This document shows, piece by piece, positions 8,622-16,379 of a DNA stretch of 51,883 bases (position 1 is the stretch's first letter; every line of letters starts with the position of its first letter). Source of the DNA: a virus; IMG/VR virus record IMGVR_UViG_3300030380_000566, positions 1 through 51,883 of that record; one strand, written 5' to 3'. A model generated the notes under the pieces. That model worked only from the letters and a program-made list of their open reading frames with translations, searched no databases and was not told the DNA's origin. The position numbers were made by a program, and so were the translations under genes.

Positions 8622-9923
8622 ATGGTAGATATAAGTAATACAAATAAATTAGGTGCTAGTGAAACAGACCCAAAAGATTTACCTAACAATTTAGGTACAC
8701 TAGCTTTATTTCCTCAAGCTGCACAGTTTGCTGAAACTTTAGTTCCTAAAACTACTACTATATCTCCAGAAGAACAAGCCTTTTTATTCTTTACTAAAAT
8801 GGCAGCAGAAGCATCTAAACCAGGAGCCACTGCTATAGGTGCTGCTGGTGAAGCTGGGCAAGATTTAGTTAAAACTAGAATAGCACAAAAAACCTTAGAT
8901 AGTAAAAGAGCAGGTGATGTGGCGAGTGTTGCGAGTTCTATATTTAGTGCTATAAAGCCTAAAGTGGGAGCACCTAAGAGTGTTATAACTGATATAGCTA
9001 AAGATGTAACTACAAATAAACCTAAAGTAAATGATGCTGGTAAACAATTATATGTTTACACTAATTATGGTCCTAATGGTGAAATATTAGGAACTTTTGA
9101 AGCACCTAAGAGTGATGCTAGTACAACTGTTAACTTAGGTGGAGATGAAGCTGAAAAGATATTCGGTAAAAAGAAAGCTGAAGGTGTAATAAAATTTTAT
9201 GAAGGTGCTGGTACTGGTGATACTTTTAAACCAGGAGTTCCAGGACAAGCAATAAAAGCAGTAGACAACTTAACTAAAATAGAAACGATTGAAGCTTTTT
9301 TATTAGACCCAGAGGTTCAAACAGGTTACGGACAGCAATCTATTAATAAAGGTAAGCAACTTTTAAATAGAATAGGTTTTGGTGATTTTAATGAGCAGGC
9401 AATAGGTAAAGCTCAATCTGCAGAAGCTTTAACTAGTCAAATGGTTTTAGAAAGTGTACAGCAAATGAAAGGTGCATTGTCTGATAAAGAACTAACATTC
9501 TTACAAGAAATGCAAGGATCTGTAGGCAATACTAAAATAGCTAACTATTTAATTTTACTAGGTGCTAAACATGGTTTAAGAAAAAATTTAGAGTGGAATG
9601 ATTTCTTTAAAAAATTTAAAGAAGAAAGAAATCTTGACCCAGATGCTTCTCCATTAAGTATGGGCACTGATACTAAATCTAATTTAAAATTAGCTGAGAC
9701 TCTTAGGTCTAAATGGGAAAATTATGTAGTAAAAGATAGAGACAATATGTACGAGTTTCTAAAAAAAGATGCAGATAAATTTGTTAATGATTTAGAAGCA
9801 CAAGGTAAAAGTGATGATGAAATTGCTACAGCTTATCAAAATAAATATACTTTTATGGATAAAGGTAAAAGAGTCGACTCTTTACAATTAGTTGAGAGTA
9901 TATTTAATAGGATTAATAGATAA
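8622..9923 (+). CDS. Hypothetical large virion protein
   Basis: The product has 433 residues. No family is recognised. The N-terminus (residues 1-110) is Ala-rich and helical. The middle carries VYTNYGPNGEILGTFEAPK, a possible small beta unit, and the C-terminal half is charged and helical. The next ATG overlaps its TAA (TAATG). Its size, lack of enzyme motifs and place among virion genes suggest an internal virion protein. That is inference from context. Confidence 0.45.
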   Translation: MVDISNTNKLGASETDPKDLPNNLGTLALFPQAAQFAETLVPKTTTISPEEQAFLFFTKMAAEASKPGATAIGAAGEAGQDLVKTRIAQKTLDSKRAGDVASVASSIFSAIKPKVGAPKSVITDIAKDVTTNKPKVNDAGKQLYVYTNYGPNGEILGTFEAPKSDASTTVNLGGDEAEKIFGKKKAEGVIKFYEGAGTGDTFKPGVPGQAIKAVDNLTKIETIEAFLLDPEVQTGYGQQSINKGKQLLNRIGFGDFNEQAIGKAQSAEALTSQMVLESVQQMKGALSDKELTFLQEMQGSVGNTKIANYLILLGAKHGLRKNLEWNDFFKKFKEERNLDPDASPLSMGTDTKSNLKLAETLRSKWENYVVKDRDNMYEFLKKDADKFVNDLEAQGKSDDEIATAYQNKYTFMDKGKRVDSLQLVESIFNRINR

Positions 9924-12295
9924 TGGATGAAGAAAGCTTATTAGATAGAATACAAAAAAAAGTTATGGGTTCTCCTGATAAGAGTAATGTAACCACTTTT
10001 GACCCAGATGAAGAGTTTAAAGAATTTACACCTAAAGAAGAAAAAGCTGATAGTTATTTAGAATTATTAAATAATAAATTTAGTGGTGCTGCAGATTTTA
10101 TAAGTAAAGTCCCAGGACTTATAAAGCAACTACCACCAGCAATACGCAGAGCAACACTAGGCTTAGAAGTAGGTGAAGATGGAGTAGAAAGACCAAAGCA
10201 ATTAGAATATGACTTCCCAGAAATTAGTGATGCGGAAGATCTAAGTTTTCTTGAAAGTTTAAATACAACTAATCAAAAAGCATTATTAACTTCAGACACT
10301 AATGAGAAAATAGACATATTAAATAAAGGCTATGCTGATGATGAAAGATTCGGTAGCGAAGGTAAAAGAACAGTCCAAGTAGATAAATTTGGTAATCCTA
10401 TAATTGTGTGGAAAGGTAAGCCTTATTATTTAAATAAACCAGGATTTTCAGAAGTTGACTTTGATAGCTTACTTGCACAAACAATTTATTTTCTACCTGC
10501 TGTAGCTCAAAGAGATAAAAAATTAATGAATAGAATATTAACCACAGGTGCTAAAACTGGAGGATTAGAATTAGGCAGACAACTTCTTACTAAAAAAGAT
10601 GGAATAGACAAAGGTGAATTAGCTACTACTGTTGGTGTTGGTGCTGCGACTGAAGCTTTGCCTTTTGGTAGGTTTACTAAATTTATTGCAGATAGAGTTA
10701 GAAAAAATGCAGAACAAATAGCAAAACTACCTGTTTATAGTGCTATACCAGCAGAAAAGCAACTTACTTCAGCTATACAAGGTCAACTAGTTGCACCTAA
10801 AGATACTACAACCATGGTTGATAAATTAAAAGTTTTAAATAAAACTAAAGGACAACGCACAGGTAAAGACAAAGATTTATTAATGGAAGATTTAATGCGT
10901 AACACTGAATTGTATGGTGTTAGGTCTCAAGAGTTATTAAAAGACTTTGACGCAGAACAACTACAAATTATAACTGATAATATAGATATATTGTTAAATA
11001 ATATAGGTGCTGGTAAAGTTAAAGTTGGAGAAGGTAGTGCTGTAGATATCGGAGAACTTATAACTAAAGAGATACAAGACACTGCTTCACAATTAAAAAA
11101 TTTAGGTAAAGAAGCATACAATGAAGCTAGTAAAATGGCACCTACGTTTTTATCTGGTCCTGGAGTTTTAGGTCTTGCGCAAAGTTTAAAACAAAATGCT
11201 ACTAATTTTATGCAAGGTGGTCGGCAAGTTAAAATAGATGCCAGCAGACTTGAAAGAATGCCTATAGTTCAAAACAACATTAAATACTTAAATAGAATTA
11301 TAAAAATATACAGCAACCCTAAAGCTAAATCAGTTAATTTTAATGCTATAGAAGATTTTAGAATTAGATTAAACTCTGATATAAAAGGAGCAACTCCAGG
11401 ATCCCCAGAACAATTAGTTTTACAGCAAATGAAAAGAGGTCTGGACGATTACATGAATGAAGCTGTTGAAAATGGATTATTATTTGGTGATGATGAAGCT
11501 GTAAATTTAATTAAAAATGCTCGTAAATCTTACAAGGCTTATAAAGATTTTCAAATTGGTGCTGGTTCAGCAAAGAATCAAATGCCTAAAATTATTGATG
11601 GTAACAAGTCAGCTTTGGAAGTTACAAATATAATATTTGGTGGTGCTAATAAATTAAATGATAAAGGTTTAGGTATAGACATTATAAAAAGAATAATAAA
11701 AGCTGAAGGGCAAAATGGTCCAACTTCAGAGTTGCTTAAAAATGCTATACTGTTAAGAACTTTCTCAGACCCTAAAGGTGGTATAACTAGAGCAAAAATA
11801 GTAGGTAATTTTAAAGATAATTTTATTAAGAATAAAGAAATTACAAAGTTATTATTTACAGGAAAAGAAATACAAGGTTTAGATTTATTTGTTAAAGATG
11901 TAGCTAAAACTTTACCAGTTGAACAAAAGTTAAACCCTCCAGGATCTGGTTACACTGCTGTAAATGCTGCTCTGCAAAGAGGAATTATAAAACCTATATT
12001 AACTAAATTACCTATAATAAGGAATGTAACTGAAACTGTAGGTGAAGTTGCAGAAGGTTTAAGAGGTGGTGGTGCAGCTCAAGGAGTGATTGCCCAACCA
12101 GGAGATGATTTAAAAAACTTTTTAAATTTAATGTTTTCACCTATACGAGCACTACCTACAGCAGCAACCCCAGAAGGCACTATGGAAAGAGACATGGAAC
12201 AAAAACCTGATGAAACAAGTCAATCTTCTAGCTTAAATAAAATAATGAGTAACCTAAAGCCTGACACTATGCAAAAGCTTCAATCGTTTATTTGA
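9923..12295 (+). CDS. Hypothetical internal virion protein (790 residues)
   Basis: This is the last and largest gene of the left rightward block. The start overlaps the upstream TAA. The product is long, helical and Lys/Asp/Glu-rich, with an acidic N-terminus and a stretch of hydrophobic character around LLAQTIYFLPAVAQRDKKLM. No catalytic motif is seen. Very long helical proteins at this position in podoviruses often act as ejection or internal proteins, which is the inferred role. Its last 16 bases overlap the convergent minus-strand gene ending at 12280, and no terminator hairpin is obvious at the junction. Confidence 0.45.
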   Translation: MDEESLLDRIQKKVMGSPDKSNVTTFDPDEEFKEFTPKEEKADSYLELLNNKFSGAADFISKVPGLIKQLPPAIRRATLGLEVGEDGVERPKQLEYDFPEISDAEDLSFLESLNTTNQKALLTSDTNEKIDILNKGYADDERFGSEGKRTVQVDKFGNPIIVWKGKPYYLNKPGFSEVDFDSLLAQTIYFLPAVAQRDKKLMNRILTTGAKTGGLELGRQLLTKKDGIDKGELATTVGVGAATEALPFGRFTKFIADRVRKNAEQIAKLPVYSAIPAEKQLTSAIQGQLVAPKDTTTMVDKLKVLNKTKGQRTGKDKDLLMEDLMRNTELYGVRSQELLKDFDAEQLQIITDNIDILLNNIGAGKVKVGEGSAVDIGELITKEIQDTASQLKNLGKEAYNEASKMAPTFLSGPGVLGLAQSLKQNATNFMQGGRQVKIDASRLERMPIVQNNIKYLNRIIKIYSNPKAKSVNFNAIEDFRIRLNSDIKGATPGSPEQLVLQQMKRGLDDYMNEAVENGLLFGDDEAVNLIKNARKSYKAYKDFQIGAGSAKNQMPKIIDGNKSALEVTNIIFGGANKLNDKGLGIDIIKRIIKAEGQNGPTSELLKNAILLRTFSDPKGGITRAKIVGNFKDNFIKNKEITKLLFTGKEIQGLDLFVKDVAKTLPVEQKLNPPGSGYTAVNAALQRGIIKPILTKLPIIRNVTETVGEVAEGLRGGGAAQGVIAQPGDDLKNFLNLMFSPIRALPTAATPEGTMERDMEQKPDETSQSSSLNKIMSNLKPDTMQKLQSFI

Positions 12296-12696
12296 AGTAC
12301 ATAAAACTCTTCTGGTTCATTATATAACCATTCAGCTTTATAAATAGTAGTCTTACCTTTTTTAGATATTAGTTCTGTGGCTATGTAATCTTGGTGTTGT
12401 GGTTTGTAAAAACATTTATTTTCAGCTACTAACTGTAAGGCTAATAATTTAATGTCCCATTCTATAAATCGTACTATCATGTGCCAGTGTTCTGGTTTAG
12501 AGCAATAGTATCTTGTTGAGTCTTTAAATAAACCTTTTAGCACTCTTCTTGGTTCTTGGTCTGTCCAAGTTAATTCTGTGTAATCGCAATCTTTACTACA
12601 ACGCATAATTTTTTTAGACTTTATATTCTCTGCTAAACTATAAGTTGTAAAAGTCAGTGCAAATATGAATAGCCAAATTATTCCACTTTTCTTCAT
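12280..12696 (-). CDS. Secreted cysteine-containing protein with signal peptide
   Basis: The start is placed at the ATG ending at 12696 (MKKSGIIWLF) because GGGAG lies about eight bases upstream. A longer form would begin 15 bases earlier. The 138-residue product has a classical signal peptide: MKK, a hydrophobic core IIWLFIFALTF, and a likely cut after SLA near residue 22. The mature part has four or five Cys residues (MRCSKDCDYTEL, YYCSKPEHW, NKCFYKP), consistent with disulfides in the periplasm. No family is recognised. It is the promoter-distal gene of the leftward block and overlaps the nuclease gene. Confidence 0.6.
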   Translation of the reverse strand: MKKSGIIWLFIFALTFTTYSLAENIKSKKIMRCSKDCDYTELTWTDQEPRRVLKGLFKDSTRYYCSKPEHWHMIVRFIEWDIKLLALQLVAENKCFYKPQHQDYIATELISKKGKTTIYKAEWLYNEPEEFYVLQIND

Positions 12697-13054
12697 CCAT
12701 GCTCCCTTCATTAACCCAAACAGCTTTCATTAGAAGATATTCTCTTTTATAGCTTTTTGTTAAATCTTCTGCCCCATCAAATAATAATATTGTAGTATCA
12801 GCTTTTAATAATATCCAACATTTTCCTCTTTGAGATTTATAATCTTTTAACCAAATGTGTTGTTCTTGTTTTAAGCCTATATTTATTTTTTTATCAGGCT
12901 CAAAGCTTTTAACAAACTTTAATTCTATCCAACCAGAGTTGCCACTCTTTACAAAATGTATATCAGGCATACCCTTAGAAACTTTATTCTCTACCCTATA
13001 CATTTTTATAGGTAGAATTCCTCTCATATAAGACCAAAAGTTTTTCTCACTCAT
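12638..13054 (-). CDS. VRR-NUC-type nuclease
   Basis: The start is set at the ATG ending at 13054. AGGAGG sits about five bases upstream, whereas the longer GTG start would overlap that site. The product (138 residues) carries VENKVSKGMPDIHF then GWIELKF. Together these give the E, D and E-x-K of the PD-(D/E)XK fold in the VRR-NUC arrangement (GxPD...IELK). VRR-NUC proteins cut structured DNA such as junctions or flaps. The SNF2 helicase gene directly upstream overlaps by eight bases, and this nuclease-helicase pair is frequent in phages. Involvement in recombination or replication-fork processing is inferred. Confidence 0.8.
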   Translation of the reverse strand: MSEKNFWSYMRGILPIKMYRVENKVSKGMPDIHFVKSGNSGWIELKFVKSFEPDKKINIGLKQEQHIWLKDYKSQRGKCWILLKADTTILLFDGAEDLTKSYKREYLLMKAVWVNEGSMDEEKWNNLAIHICTDFYNL

Positions 13055-14732
13055 TATCACCTCCTAGGAAAGAGCATTTAGGATCTTCATTAACCATATC
13101 AGCTAAAGACTTCTTTTTGCGTAAAGCTTTTATTATATAAGTATCTAATGTGTTATTAGCTTCAATGTCTATATAAGTAACATTGCTGGTTGTACCTATT
13201 CTATGACATCTATCTTCAGACTGTAAACGCATCTCTAAATCAAAACTATTAGAGTAATACACAGCATATTGTGCAGCAGTAAGGTTTAAACCTAATCCAC
13301 CAGCTTGAGCATGTCCTATAAAGTATTTTATCTGTGGATTTTCTTGAAATAGCTTTATATTGGTCGCTCGTTGGTCATTAGGTATATCTCCATAGTATAA
13401 CACACAAGAACCCTTTAACATGTTGTGTATGGCCATTATATCAGCTCGAAATCGACACCAGATGATTGTTTTTTGGTCAATTACACTTAAAACGTCTGAT
13501 AATGCTTTTAGGCGAGGATTATTTTCTTCTATGGGTTTTAAGTCTTTATCATAAGGAAACCAATTACAAACTACTTGTTGTAATCGTAACATTCTAGTTA
13601 TAGTTTCAGGTACAGAAACTTCTTCTCCATTAAGTTCGGCTACAAATTGCTCTTTTAGTGAAGTGTATAATCTTTTTTGTTCTTTTGATAATTCATATTT
13701 ATGTCTTTGATATATTTTAGGTGGTAGGTCTAGGCATTCTGATTTTAATACTCTGAATGAATGACCTTTAATGCTATGTATTAATTCATCAGTGTTTCTG
13801 TAACCTACTATCCATCTACGACCTTCATGCTCCCTAGTTATACAGTAGTTAGCTTTAAAGGTATAAAAGCTATCGTATCCTAATATGTAAGGATCTAAAA
13901 AAGTAAATTGTGCGTATAGATCTTCTACACCTTTTGTTACTGGTGTGCCTGTTAGTATTCTTTTATATTTAGCTAGTTTACCTAGCTTAGTTACAACTTT
14001 AGTTCTGTTGGCTCCAGGAGTTTTAATCCTAGAACTTTCATCAACCACTAATAATGTCTCATGTGAGAGTAATATTTTTTCTAAATAATCCTTAGACTTT
14101 TTAGATACAAAAGATTCAATATTAAAAGCAAAAACTTTTAAGATCTCTTTTTTAGCTATTAGTGCATTGAACTTTGTTTCATGGTTCTTATTCATACCAG
14201 AGTAATAATGTATACTCTCATGTATGCACCAATCAGGCATATGGTCTGGTAATTGTTTATCTAACCATTGGTTATGTACACCATTAGGTGCTATAATGAC
14301 TAGGCAGTTAATTCTACTTTTACTGTATAAGTATGCAGCAGTGTCTATGGCAACTTTTGTTTTACCTGTACCTTGTTCCATGAACAAGCCGAAGTTGTCT
14401 TTATCTCTACTTAGGTAAAATGCTTTCCTTTGATGTTCGTAAGGTTTAGTCTTGAACATAAAGTCATCCGTATCAGGAGTAGTAAAGTTACGAGTATCAG
14501 TAGCACTTTTAACTACATCACTATATTGTTCTAAAAATACTAAAGCATCATTATCCCAATCAGCTGATGGCCAATGCTTTTTAACATACTCAATATTAGC
14601 ACCTGTTGGGCTAAATGCTACATGCCTACCAACCCACTTTCTAAATCCTGGTAGGTTGGTAAACAATTGCATATTCTCTGAAGTTAAAGGAAACTTAGCT
14701 AATAAAAATTTACCTTGAACATTTATTTGCAA
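13047..14732 (-). CDS. SNF2-family helicase/translocase
   Basis: The product has 561 residues. Visible motifs are a Q-motif-like KPYEHQRKAF (97-106), Walker A GTGKT (121-125), DEAH-box variant DESS (231-234), motif III TGTP (261-264) and motif VI SEDRCHRIG (505-513). This is a compact SF2 ATPase of the SNF2 class found in many phages. It should translocate on double-stranded DNA. A TTG start at 14732 is used, with GGGAG about seven bases upstream. The gene overlaps the VRR-NUC gene and a 46-codon ORF, indicating one operon. Confidence 0.88.
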   Translation of the reverse strand: MQINVQGKFLLAKFPLTSENMQLFTNLPGFRKWVGRHVAFSPTGANIEYVKKHWPSADWDNDALVFLEQYSDVVKSATDTRNFTTPDTDDFMFKTKPYEHQRKAFYLSRDKDNFGLFMEQGTGKTKVAIDTAAYLYSKSRINCLVIIAPNGVHNQWLDKQLPDHMPDWCIHESIHYYSGMNKNHETKFNALIAKKEILKVFAFNIESFVSKKSKDYLEKILLSHETLLVVDESSRIKTPGANRTKVVTKLGKLAKYKRILTGTPVTKGVEDLYAQFTFLDPYILGYDSFYTFKANYCITREHEGRRWIVGYRNTDELIHSIKGHSFRVLKSECLDLPPKIYQRHKYELSKEQKRLYTSLKEQFVAELNGEEVSVPETITRMLRLQQVVCNWFPYDKDLKPIEENNPRLKALSDVLSVIDQKTIIWCRFRADIMAIHNMLKGSCVLYYGDIPNDQRATNIKLFQENPQIKYFIGHAQAGGLGLNLTAAQYAVYYSNSFDLEMRLQSEDRCHRIGTTSNVTYIDIEANNTLDTYIIKALRKKKSLADMVNEDPKCSFLGGDNE

Positions 14733-14850
14733 ATTTAATCTCCCTTAGTTTATCTAATACTTTTGACCAATAGTTGTAAGCCCAAGTATCTCTTTTTAGA
14801 TAGGTGAGGTGTTTCCTCACCCTTTCTATTAGTTTATCTATTTGTCCCAT
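14710..14850 (-). CDS. Small hypothetical ORF between protease-like and helicase genes
   Basis: This 46-codon frame starts with ATG at 14848-14850 (MGQIDKLIERVRKHLTYLKR) and ends inside the SNF2 start region. AAAGGG sits about eight bases upstream of the ATG. It overlaps the end of the papain-fold-like gene by 13 bases and the helicase gene by 23 bases, and so fills an otherwise unexplained gap. The peptide is basic, helical and Trp-containing (WAYNYWSKVLDKLREI). No family is recognised. It is likely translated in the operon, with unknown function. Confidence 0.5.
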   Translation of the reverse strand: MGQIDKLIERVRKHLTYLKRDTWAYNYWSKVLDKLREIKFANKCSR

Positions 14851-15539
14851 TCTACATGCCCTTTCTTTACATCCCAAGTTAAGTCTTTAGCCCTACCACC
14901 TTTTTTAATAAAGGCTTCATATTGAATACCATCAGGATTATCTAAAATTATTTGCATAGAGTGCCAACCGAATGTATTAACTTTTCTAGGATTATCTTTT
15001 ACTTTAGGATATATCATAGTAAAGCTTTTTTCTAGAACTCTTTTAAATTGTCTTTTAGGTAGTATCTCAATAACTGATACTACTTTTTTATTCTTACCCC
15101 AGAACTCGTGAATAGGTTGACTACCACCTTGGTCTATGACCCAGCCACCCTTTACAACTTGTACATGACGAGTGGTAGTGATGATATAGGTTGAAGTAAA
15201 GTTACAACTCCACTTTACATACTTTTGTAAACTTACAGGATAATATTCAAAATTTAATTTGCTACGTTTTGTAAGTCTACCATTTATAGTTATATTTTCC
15301 CATGTTTTATGCTCTCTAAACTTAGCATTTAATTTATGTAACACTAACATTCTTTCACCATCATAAGTGCTACCCTTCCACTTATTAGATTTTTTACCAA
15401 CTCTTTTATGTAACTCCCATGACTGTTTAAAAGTTATTCCCATGGCTATAGCTATAGCAGTCACACCACAATTAGGACCACCACGCTGGTCATCAGGATT
15501 TACAAAGCCTTCAGGTTTTTCATTAATAATTTTTTTCAT
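14838..15539 (-). CDS. Papain-fold-like cysteine peptidase with shared C-terminal module
   Basis: The product has 233 residues. The N-terminal part has GGPNCGVTAIAIAMG with Cys24 at the head of a helix, then TTRHVQVVKGGWVIDQGG with His125 and Asp136. The order Cys, His, Asp fits a papain-like or C39-like cysteine peptidase, or an amidase. Residues 183-233 form a separate module (NPRK..., then YEAFIKKGGRAKDLTWD) that also ends the 22631-23200 protein. The gene follows a clear promoter with a GAGAAAGGAAT ribosome-binding site. A role in host takeover is conjecture, and the fold call is moderate. Confidence 0.55.
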   Translation of the reverse strand: MKKIINEKPEGFVNPDDQRGGPNCGVTAIAIAMGITFKQSWELHKRVGKKSNKWKGSTYDGERMLVLHKLNAKFREHKTWENITINGRLTKRSKLNFEYYPVSLQKYVKWSCNFTSTYIITTTRHVQVVKGGWVIDQGGSQPIHEFWGKNKKVVSVIEILPKRQFKRVLEKSFTMIYPKVKDNPRKVNTFGWHSMQIILDNPDGIQYEAFIKKGGRAKDLTWDVKKGHVEWDK

Positions 15540-15566
15540 TTTATTCCTTTCTCAATTTATATATTT

Positions 15567-15595
15567 ATTATCTCTTATTTGAGCAGATAAGTAAA
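15567..15595 (-). promoter_or_regulatory. Sigma70-like promoter P1 with internal operator
   Basis: Read on the minus strand, TTTACT (15590-15595) is followed by a 17-base spacer and GATAAT (15567-15572). A GAGAAAGGAAT ribosome-binding site and the 15539 ATG follow. The bases upstream of the -35 (GGGGGACGATTATTG) also match promoter P2. It should drive the papain-fold-like, SNF2 and nuclease genes. Confidence 0.65.
15575..15590. promoter_or_regulatory. Operator-like imperfect palindrome O1
   Basis: The site TTATTTGAGCAGATAA has half-sites TTATTTG and TTATCTG (reverse complement of CAGATAA) that differ at one base. It fills the spacer of P1, overlaps the last -35 base and ends two bases from the -10. 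Near-identical sites lie at 16307 and 28991 with the same geometry. Binding by a regulator is inferred. Confidence 0.6.
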
Positions 15596-15621
15596 CAATA
15601 ATCGTCCCCCATGGAGACTAA

Positions 15622-16269
15622 TTAAAGTCCCCAATTATCACGACATATTGGACCCATGCCCAAATCAATACTAACTTTATTAGTTAGAGTTCTGCTACAC
15701 ATACAACATCTGCCTAATCTCTGACCATATTCTTTAGCCATTTTAAATGGATCTTTAGCTATATCATATAATCTGTTAACAGTATTTTCATCAGCTGTTG
15801 ATGAATGGTAAAAAATATTCTCAACAATTTTACCTTGATAATAATTGTAGCCACCTTTTTTAATAGCCACATACACAGCACCAGCATTAGCACTCTCTGG
15901 TTTAGCTAATGATAAAATAAGGTCATCAAATTTAACAATAGGTCTTTTTAAATTATTACCCACAGCATCATCAAACATTTTATGTATTCTTGATAAAGGA
16001 GCAGTATCACCAAATTTATCAGCAAGGTGCTCAGACTTACACTTTTGCTCTTGCTTATGTTTTTTATTTTGCTCCATTTTAATAAACATTGTATTAGCAG
16101 CAAACTTTTGCTTATCAGATAAAAAGCCTTTGGTGTTGATTTGCTCTACTAAACTTTTAGCAAAATCATTCCATGAAGTCATACTTAATAACTTTTCAAA
16201 AAGTTTTACATTTTCTTGGTTGTTATTGTTATCAGTAAATTGGTCTTTATAAAATTTATATTGTGTCAT
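15622..16269 (-). CDS. Protein with C-terminal zinc-binding DUF6011-like domain
   Basis: The product has 215 residues. The C-terminal GRCCMCSRTLTNKVS followed by DLGMGPIC (Cys188, Cys191, Cys209) matches the CxxC...GxGPxC pattern of DUF6011-type zinc-binding domains of phage and bacterial DNA-associated proteins. The N-terminal two thirds are helical and charged, with a Lys-rich patch near residues 65-80. The gene has its own promoter (P2) and ribosome-binding site. Nucleic-acid binding is likely, but the function is unknown. Confidence 0.65.
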   Translation of the reverse strand: MTQYKFYKDQFTDNNNNQENVKLFEKLLSMTSWNDFAKSLVEQINTKGFLSDKQKFAANTMFIKMEQNKKHKQEQKCKSEHLADKFGDTAPLSRIHKMFDDAVGNNLKRPIVKFDDLILSLAKPESANAGAVYVAIKKGGYNYYQGKIVENIFYHSSTADENTVNRLYDIAKDPFKMAKEYGQRLGRCCMCSRTLTNKVSIDLGMGPICRDNWGL

Positions 16270-16298
16270 TTTTTATTCCTTTCTCAGTATATACCTAT

Positions 16299-16327
16299 AG
16301 TATCGTTTATTTGAGCAGAAAAGTAAA
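16299..16327 (-). promoter_or_regulatory. Sigma70-like promoter P2 with internal operator
   Basis: On the minus strand, TTTACT (16322-16327), a 17-base spacer and GATACT (16299-16304) precede the GAGAAAGGAAT site of the 16269 gene. The sequence is nearly the same as P1 over about 36 bases, including the upstream GGGAGACGATTTTTG. The 110-base gap 16270-16379 also holds a weak A/T-rich inverted repeat near 16360-16380 that could end DnaE transcription. Confidence 0.65.
16307..16322. promoter_or_regulatory. Operator-like palindrome O2
   Basis: The site TTATTTGAGCAGAAAA differs from O1 at one base. It occupies the same position in the P2 spacer, overlapping the last base of the -35 and ending two bases short of the -10. 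The function is inferred from recurrence. Confidence 0.55.
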
Positions 16328-16379
16328 CAAAAATCGTCTCCCGCAAATGCCTATAAAACCAACCTTTTTAAAAAAAGTT

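Noticed and set aside
12280-12320. Terminator between the convergent gene blocks at about 12290.
   Set aside because: The two genes overlap by 16 bases, and no GC-rich stem with a T-run was seen on either strand.
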